Shown: positions 5,855-9,752 of the stretch, piece by piece
Numbering within the stretch: position 1 is the first letter of the stretch
Layout of the letters: every line of letters begins with the position of its first letter
From: Chlamydiota bacterium
GTDB lineage: Bacteria > Chlamydiota > Chlamydiia > Chlamydiales > Simkaniaceae
Direction of reading: 5' to 3'
Length of the DNA stretch: 9,752 nucleotides
Assembly: GCA_029556005.1 (NCBI GenBank)
Contig: JAKQGT010000062.1
Location: 1 to 9,752 of the forward strand
Made by a program: the position numbers and the translations under genes
The notes under the pieces: generated by a model
Seen by the model: only the letters and a program-made list of their open reading frames with translations
Databases searched by the model: none
What the model was told of the DNA's origin: nothing

Positions 5855-5876
5855 AAGGAACTAACGGGCATCGTTT

Positions 5877-6305
5877 ATGAACCCTATTCAATTAGATCAA
5901 GCCTATAATGAATTTATCTCGAATCTCCCGAGCTGGATTCCTGAAGGTATTATTGAAGTTGATATGTCTCTCTTAGAAGAGACGGGTCTCCTCACCCATG
6001 AGTCGTTTGAAGAGGATAAAAATCAAGAACAACTTCCCCACTATTTTCACGTGATTGAAACACCTGACAAGGTCACTCTTTTTAATCACCAATTTGCCAT
6101 CTGGATTGTCCCTAAAATCGTCGATGATAATCCCACAACGGTGGTCATGATTGCCCTGATCTCAGACAAACACCCTCACCTAGAGATTGTTTTTTCCACA
6201 CAAGGGGTCTACAATACACCGAAATTTGTGCTTAGACTGCTCAAGTATTATCTATCGGAAGTGATTGATACTGAAGAGGCTATTTCTTCTATTGGAAAAA
6301 ACTAA
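5877..6305 (+). CDS. Hypothetical chlamydial protein, 142 residues
   Basis: I do not recognise a characterised family. The position between dacF and rsbW matches a small hypothetical gene that I recall at the same place in C. trachomatis (about CT550). The protein is soluble and acidic, without a signal peptide or membrane segment. It has a predicted N-terminal helix (MNPIQLDQAYNEF), a mixed alpha/beta middle with hydrophobic strands (YFHVIE 56-61, QFAIWIVPKIV 72-82, TTVVMIALIS 86-95, HLEIVFS 100-106), and a C-terminal helix (KFVLRLLKYYLSEVI). This resembles a small single-domain fold, possibly chaperone- or cofactor-like, but that is speculation. The ATG is the only usable start, since an in-frame TAA lies at 5862-5864. 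Its nearest AAGGA (5855-5859) is 17 bases away, which is too far. Its stop shares bases with the stop of rsbW, tail to tail. Confidence 0.75.
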   Translation: MNPIQLDQAYNEFISNLPSWIPEGIIEVDMSLLEETGLLTHESFEEDKNQEQLPHYFHVIETPDKVTLFNHQFAIWIVPKIVDDNPTTVVMIALISDKHPHLEIVFSTQGVYNTPKFVLRLLKYYLSEVIDTEEAISSIGKN

Positions 6306-6718
6306 AGGTTTTTCCTTAGTGTGAGGATATTCGCTTCACGGTAACGCTTGTATTCGACTTTGTCCATCAGTTTTTGCATAAACAAAACCCCAAGTCCCCC
6401 CTCTTCTCTCTCTTCTAAAGTAGCCAATGGGTTCACTTTTTTCACCTGCTTTAACGGGTTAAAAGGGAGCCCCTGATCCTTGATGACCAGCTCTACGTAT
6501 TCTCCGGGTATTAAGTGGTACTCCAATTCAATCATTCCCCGCTTTGCTTGGTAAGCATAGGAGATGATATTGACCAATGCCTCTTCTAATGCAATCTCAA
6601 TTCTCCGAATCTCCACATCGGAAAGTCCTGATGTTTCCAAACGGGAACGCACCCACTCTAGCATCGGATAGAGCGCATTCAGCTCAGCATTAAACGAAAC
6701 AGTCATCTCTTTTGTCAT
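6302..6718 (-). CDS. rsbW: RsbW-type anti-sigma factor serine kinase
   Basis: RsbW-type proteins are GHKL-ATPase kinases that bind and inhibit a sigma factor and phosphorylate an anti-anti-sigma partner (RsbV); release of the sigma factor depends on RsbU phosphatases. At 138 residues it has the family's usual size. The N-box is RRIEIALEEALVNIISYAY (38-56) with Glu46 and Asn50. The G1 box is IKDQGLPFNP (79-88) with Asp81, and the G2 box is GGLGVLFMQKLMDKVEY (107-123). All residues needed for ATP binding are present, so the kinase should be active. In Chlamydia the RsbW pathway has been proposed to act on the major sigma factor and to sense central metabolites through RsbU. No rsbV or rsbU is in the window. 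The start overlaps the stop of the LptE-like gene as ATGA, which indicates translational coupling. Four bases overlap the convergent gene. Confidence 0.88.
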   Translation of the reverse strand: MTKEMTVSFNAELNALYPMLEWVRSRLETSGLSDVEIRRIEIALEEALVNIISYAYQAKRGMIELEYHLIPGEYVELVIKDQGLPFNPLKQVKKVNPLATLEEREEGGLGVLFMQKLMDKVEYKRYREANILTLRKNL

Positions 6719-7377
6719 TCTTCTTTAATATAAGAAGAATCGACATTATAGGGCAAATTGGAAAGTCCTTCGACAATTTTAGTCGCTAAGCGCTCATGGA
6801 CAGGAAACCGAGCCATGGCATGGGCACCTTCGGAAGAATCCAGTTGTCCTAAGGAGAAGAAAAGAACAGATTGGCGCATACCGGCAGGGTCAATAAAAGA
6901 GGTGTCTTGCAGGGAATCTGAGTCTACAAAGTCGTAGTCACTCGAGGCCGAAATATCAAAAGGGCCATAGATGACTTTTTGTGACAGGCTATCAATGAGG
7001 GAAATGCGCACAGTGATTTCCCGCCTTCCTTCGTTGGGGACTAACCGATTGATGCGAACCCCTGAGACAGGGTGACGATCATATTGGTAACCAATATGCT
7101 CAAAGTTATCGCTAATAACAGCCCCTTCTAAAATCACAGCTCCTCCCCCATTTACATAGGTGAATTCTCCAGAAGTGCTTAAACCTTTGATGACTGCATC
7201 GGTAAGGGTTCCATCTTGATCTCCTGAAAAATAAGGAACGGAAATCGTGGGAAAATGGGAAACAACACCGCTATCATCAACATGATAGCCACAGGCACTG
7301 CAAAGAAAGCTAGTCGTTAGAATCCACGACAAGCGCTTCTGAATCTGTCTTCTTCTGAGAATAGATATCGGGAACAT
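6715..7377 (-). CDS. lptE: LptE-like outer-membrane lipoprotein
   Basis: LptE is the lipoprotein plug of the LptD translocon, which inserts lipopolysaccharide or lipooligosaccharide into the outer leaflet. The 220-residue product begins with a basic region (RRRQIQKR, 8-15) and a hydrophobic core, then CSAC with the likely lipidated Cys29, followed directly by GYHV. CGYH(L/V) is the LptE-family mature N-terminus. The body fits the fold: SVPYFSGDQDG (46-56), a helix TDAVIKGLSTSGEFTYV (59-75), then strands including AVILEGAVI (80-88), REITVRISLID (119-129) and VIYGPFDISASSDY (135-148). The lipobox is imperfect, with Cys26 at -3. The ATG lies 68 bases inside the upstream gene; a TTG at 7332 (MSWILTTSFL when initiated) would shorten the overlap but has poor spacing. 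rsbW follows with an ATGA overlap. Family level is likely; function is inferred. Confidence 0.68.
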   Translation of the reverse strand: MFPISILRRRQIQKRLSWILTTSFLCSACGYHVDDSGVVSHFPTISVPYFSGDQDGTLTDAVIKGLSTSGEFTYVNGGGAVILEGAVISDNFEHIGYQYDRHPVSGVRINRLVPNEGRREITVRISLIDSLSQKVIYGPFDISASSDYDFVDSDSLQDTSFIDPAGMRQSVLFFSLGQLDSSEGAHAMARFPVHERLATKIVEGLSNLPYNVDSSYIKEE

Positions 7378-8287
7378 CGAGCTTTTTTAGTCGCTTTTGC
7401 GATTTTGCTGCTGCTTTTGTTTCTGGGTATTTTTTTACAATCGTTGCATAGTAGATCGCCGCAGCTTTATCTTTTTTCGTTCGCTCATAAAATTCTGCCA
7501 TTTCCAAAAGATCTTCAGCTAGCATCTCCTTCATACGGAGTAAAAGCTTTTCGGCATCATGAAGACGGGGTTCTCCAGGAAAATGGTAGCGAAATTTACG
7601 CAGGTTAATCTCAGCAAGATCTAATCGATCAGAGTCGGGGAATTCGTTTTCACACTGCGTCAAATAAACATTTGCAATCCCGAGATAGCCTTCAGGAGAC
7701 AAGGGGTGTTTAGGAAAACGACGAATGAGTGTGCGGAAAGCTTCTACACTTGTCTTATATTCTTCCATGCGAAGAAGAAGCATCCCCTTTCGATACAGAG
7801 ACTCTGCAGATAAATCATCCCGAGGCAACGTTGTGATGACCTCATCATAAATAGCAATGGCATCTTCATAGGCAGGAAGCCATTTAGGCATCTTTTGCCA
7901 GCCAAAAAGGTGGAGACGGGCTCCTTCTTCAAAGGCTTTAGCAATTTCAAATTTAAAGCGAATGACCTCATCAAAAAACTTTGGGGTTAGTTCTTCTTTT
8001 AAATAATCGGAAAAGGCTTGATTGGCATATTCAAATTCCCCCAGTTTGTAATAACCCACACCTAGATAATAGCGCCCTTCACGTGCAAAAGGACTTTCAG
8101 GGAAATCTGCTATCAAATCGAGACACTTATAGACCAATTTCTGCCAGTTTTCATTTTGATAATGTTCAATCATCGCCCCATAATGTTGGTGGACGGTAAT
8201 CTGACTGCGCACGACGGGATCTAAGGGATTAGCTCCTAGAGTACCACAGAGGATTGTAAATAGGAAAATGCATATTATTTTTCTCAT
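7310..8287 (-). CDS. BamD/TPR-like periplasmic protein, probably in outer-membrane assembly
   Basis: The 325-residue protein has a signal peptide (residues 2-18, likely cleavage GTLGA|NP) and then almost only helices arranged as tetratricopeptide-like pairs. Examples are EHYQNENWQKLVYKCLDLIA (41-60), ARGRYYLGV-type residues 68-77 with KLGEFEYANQAFSDYL (81-96), and YEDAIAIYDEVI (140-151). ESLYRKGMLLLRMEEYKTSV (162-181) and EAFRTLIRRFPKHPLSPEGY (182-201) follow. The C-terminal block DLLEMAEFYERTKKDKAAAI (259-278) then VKKYPET (284-290) closely resembles the last BamD repeats. It is longer than E. coli BamD (245), with an insert near 100-135. Cys14 is preceded by TIL, not a normal lipobox, so lipidation is doubtful. 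It follows dnaE by 18 bases and overlaps the LptE-like gene by 68. BamD itself or a YbgF-like TPR protein are both possible. Confidence 0.7.
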   Translation of the reverse strand: MRKIICIFLFTILCGTLGANPLDPVVRSQITVHQHYGAMIEHYQNENWQKLVYKCLDLIADFPESPFAREGRYYLGVGYYKLGEFEYANQAFSDYLKEELTPKFFDEVIRFKFEIAKAFEEGARLHLFGWQKMPKWLPAYEDAIAIYDEVITTLPRDDLSAESLYRKGMLLLRMEEYKTSVEAFRTLIRRFPKHPLSPEGYLGIANVYLTQCENEFPDSDRLDLAEINLRKFRYHFPGEPRLHDAEKLLLRMKEMLAEDLLEMAEFYERTKKDKAAAIYYATIVKKYPETKAAAKSQKRLKKLDVPDIYSQKKTDSEALVVDSND

Positions 8288-8294
8288 AGAGGTG

Positions 8295-8323
8295 ATTATA
8301 CAATACTAGGCTTCAAATGAAAA
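8295..8323 (-). promoter_or_regulatory. Internal promoter at the dnaE 3' end, predicting a leaderless BamD-like mRNA
   Basis: On the minus strand a perfect -10 box TATAAT (8295-8300) lies 17 bp after TTTTCA (8318-8323), a four-of-six -35 match located inside the last codons of dnaE. Only seven bases (CACCTCT) separate the -10 box from the ATG at 8287, so transcription should start at the initiation codon. Those seven bases resemble the anti-Shine-Dalgarno rather than a Shine-Dalgarno, which also argues against initiation on a dnaE read-through message. Confidence 0.55.
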
Positions 8324-9752
8324 GGATTGAATGAAAGAAAGTTCACTGAGCCTTCTTTCTAGCTCGGGATTCCATCCAATTCCCCACTTGGATTCGACTT
8401 CAAGAGTCCCCACTTTCCGTTCTTCGCTATGGAAGGTGATCCTCACTTCAGAAGCTCCTGGAAATTTATGAAAAATCTTCTTAAGCTTCACAATTTGAGA
8501 GAGTTTTACATGGTTCGCATCTAAGACTAAATGGAGCTTGCGTGACTCTTGGGGTTCTGGCTCTTTCTCAACCATTTTTTTTCTCACACGTTTAGATTCA
8601 CTTTTTGCCATCTGCTCTACTTGCTTAAAGAGCGTATTAAATAGCTCTATTTTTTCTGAATCCATTTCTGTAAGATCTTCAAGAGCCCGACAGCGCAACT
8701 TTAGATTTTCATCGTCTTGATCGACTTGCAAAATAGCACAGAGGAGTTGATTTTCTACAAAGAGATGACTTTTTTCTTCGTAGATGTCGGCCCAAACAGG
8801 AAGCTCAAAGCGTTCCATCCCATCGCTAATTTCTAAAATCGCAAACTTTTTTTGGGATTTCGCAGAAATTTTCACTTTGACACTTTCAATGATAAAAGCG
8901 GCCTTGATCACGCTCCCAGAATCGAGCTTTTCGACTTCATGAAAGGGGAGACACTCAAGCTGGGCAATCAGCTCCTGATATTCGTTCATAGGGTGTCCGG
9001 TTAAGTAAAAACCTAAAAGCTCTTTTTCTTTCGCAAGGGTCTCTCTTTTAGAGAGTTCTTGGACTCCTGTGGGGGGACTTTGATATGTGTTGGTATCCTC
9101 CATGGCAGCAAACATATCGAGAACCCCTTTCTCTTTTTCCTTCTGTTCACGGGCTGCCTGTTCAAACAGGGGTTCAACACTTTCGAGAAGTTCTTGGCGT
9201 GTCCACCCTGTAAAGTCAAAGCTTCCCGCACCAATTAAGTTTTCCGCGACTTTTTTCCCCACCTTAGACGTATCAATACGTTTAAAAAAGTCGTATAGCG
9301 AGTCAAAAGGGCCGTTTTTGTTGCGCTCTTCAAGAATGGTTTCAACCACACCATGTCCTACCCCTTTAATCCCCGACATGGCAAATCGTATCCCAGAAGG
9401 GGCCCCGACAAACTCGGCTCCTGCCTCATTGATATCAGGAGGTAAAATCTTAATCTCCATGGCATTGCATTCACGAATATGCTTGGCGACTTTTGAGAGA
9501 TCATCAATATCACAAGTCATTAAAGCAGCAAGCCACTCTTTGGGATAGTTTGCTTTGAGATAAGCGGTCACATAACTCAAGTATCCATAGGCTGCCGCAT
9601 GAGATTTGTTGAAACCATAGGAAGCAAATTTTTCGATTTTATCGAAAATTTCCATCGCCTTATCTTCATCAATCCCATTTTTTAATGCGCCTGCACGGAA
9701 CTTTTCTCGTTGCTTTGCCATTTCTTTCTTATCTTTCTTCCCCATAGCCCGG
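8306..9752 (-). CDS. dnaE: DNA polymerase III alpha subunit DnaE, C-terminal part (runs off the right edge)
   Basis: This is the replicative polymerase subunit; about 1200 residues are usual, and only the last 481 or so are here. The frame is open to the window end. The codons before the Met at 9745 read Arg-Ala, giving RAMGKK, a conserved internal DnaE sequence, so that Met is not the start. Counted from that Met: the end of the polymerase fingers with YGFNKSHAAAYGYLSYVTAY (43-62), then ILPPDINEA (100-108). The helix-hairpin-helix region has GIRFAMSGIKGVGHGVV (118-134), and GAGSFDFTG lies at 172-180. KELLGFYLTGHPMNEY (241-256) leads into an OB-fold at about 280-355 (AAFIIESVKVKI, SDGMERFELPVW), followed by a charged linker and a C-terminal tail domain at about 403-479. 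The internal clamp-binding site reads VLDMF (208-212). The BamD-like gene follows on the same strand. Confidence 0.96.
   Translation of the reverse strand, partial: RAMGKKDKKEMAKQREKFRAGALKNGIDEDKAMEIFDKIEKFASYGFNKSHAAAYGYLSYVTAYLKANYPKEWLAALMTCDIDDLSKVAKHIRECNAMEIKILPPDINEAGAEFVGAPSGIRFAMSGIKGVGHGVVETILEERNKNGPFDSLYDFFKRIDTSKVGKKVAENLIGAGSFDFTGWTRQELLESVEPLFEQAAREQKEKEKGVLDMFAAMEDTNTYQSPPTGVQELSKRETLAKEKELLGFYLTGHPMNEYQELIAQLECLPFHEVEKLDSGSVIKAAFIIESVKVKISAKSQKKFAILEISDGMERFELPVWADIYEEKSHLFVENQLLCAILQVDQDDENLKLRCRALEDLTEMDSEKIELFNTLFKQVEQMAKSESKRVRKKMVEKEPEPQESRKLHLVLDANHVKLSQIVKLKKIFHKFPGASEVRITFHSEERKVGTLEVESKWGIGWNPELERRLSELSFIQSFSFEA

Larger units (their letters stand above)
5718..5876. 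promoter_or_regulatory. Divergent intergenic region between dacF and the 142-residue protein
   Basis: The region is very AT-rich and must hold the promoters of both flanking genes. On the plus strand, TAAAAT (5782-5787) is a five-of-six -10 match without a good -35; TTTACC (5765-5770) with TATGCA (5788-5793) is a weaker pair at 17-bp spacing. For dacF, the minus strand carries TAGTAT about eight bases before the ATG, and TATAAA further upstream. None is decisive. The 3' part holds the leader ORF described separately. I see no long hairpin here. Confidence 0.4.

Noticed and set aside
5855..5859. AAGGA as the ribosome binding site of the gene at 5877
   Set aside because: The 17-base gap to the ATG is outside the usual range and no in-frame start lies closer; an in-frame stop is at 5862-5864.
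9087..9548. Long plus-strand open frame
   Set aside because: It lies opposite the conserved helix-hairpin-helix region of dnaE; its Ser/Arg/Pro-rich product is typical of an antisense shadow.
9743..9745. ATG as the start of the right-edge gene
   Set aside because: Codons upstream continue a conserved DnaE motif (RAMGKK), so this Met is internal and the gene runs off the window.
1..9752. CRISPR array, prophage, toxin-antitoxin pair or defence cassette
   Set aside because: No regularly spaced repeats, integrase, transposase, nuclease or small toxin-like pair is visible; all genes fit housekeeping or envelope roles.

Overview
The window looks like a chromosomal segment of a Chlamydiota bacterium, probably one of the environmental, amoeba-associated families rather than Chlamydia itself. 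The main reason is gene content and order. A run of dacF, a small unrecognised protein, rsbW, an LptE-like lipoprotein, a BamD/TPR-like protein and dnaE matches, as I recall it, the C. trachomatis neighbourhood from dnaE (about CT545) through rsbW (about CT549) to dacF (about CT551), with the Fmu-type methyltransferase (about CT553) just beyond. These locus numbers are from memory. The DNA is AT-rich, coding density is high, and Shine-Dalgarno sites are mostly weak.

Left part (1-1268): two minus-strand genes, a DoxX-family membrane protein followed by lnt (apolipoprotein N-acyltransferase), whose C-terminal nitrilase domain lies beyond the left edge. The 168 bp between them is almost entirely one long palindrome with 17-bp terminal inverted repeats (609-771). 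A second long hairpin (1265-1325) lies in the divergent region before the next gene.

Middle (1371-4514): a plus-strand cluster of an RsmB/Fmu rRNA cytosine methyltransferase, a third palindrome (2494-2542), a SurA-like periplasmic chaperone and ksgA/rsmA. ksgA runs tail-to-tail into dacF with a 90-bp antisense coding overlap.

Right part (4425-9752): dacF (minus), an intergenic region holding a striking Shine-Dalgarno sequence and a four-codon leader ORF, a conserved-type small protein (plus), then the minus-strand cluster dnaE, BamD-like, LptE-like, rsbW. The last three are tightly packed, with overlaps of 68 and 4 nt.

Functionally the window is dominated by envelope biogenesis: lipoprotein acylation (Lnt), OMP chaperoning (SurA-like), OMP insertion (BamD-like), LPS export (LptE-like) and peptidoglycan trimming (DacF). 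It also carries rRNA modification (RsmB-like, KsgA), replication (DnaE) and a partner-switching anti-sigma kinase (RsbW). I see no phage, insertion sequence with a transposase, CRISPR array, tRNA or rRNA. The least explained structures are the three palindromes, the leader ORF before the 142-residue protein, and two promoters placed so close to start codons that leaderless mRNAs are predicted.
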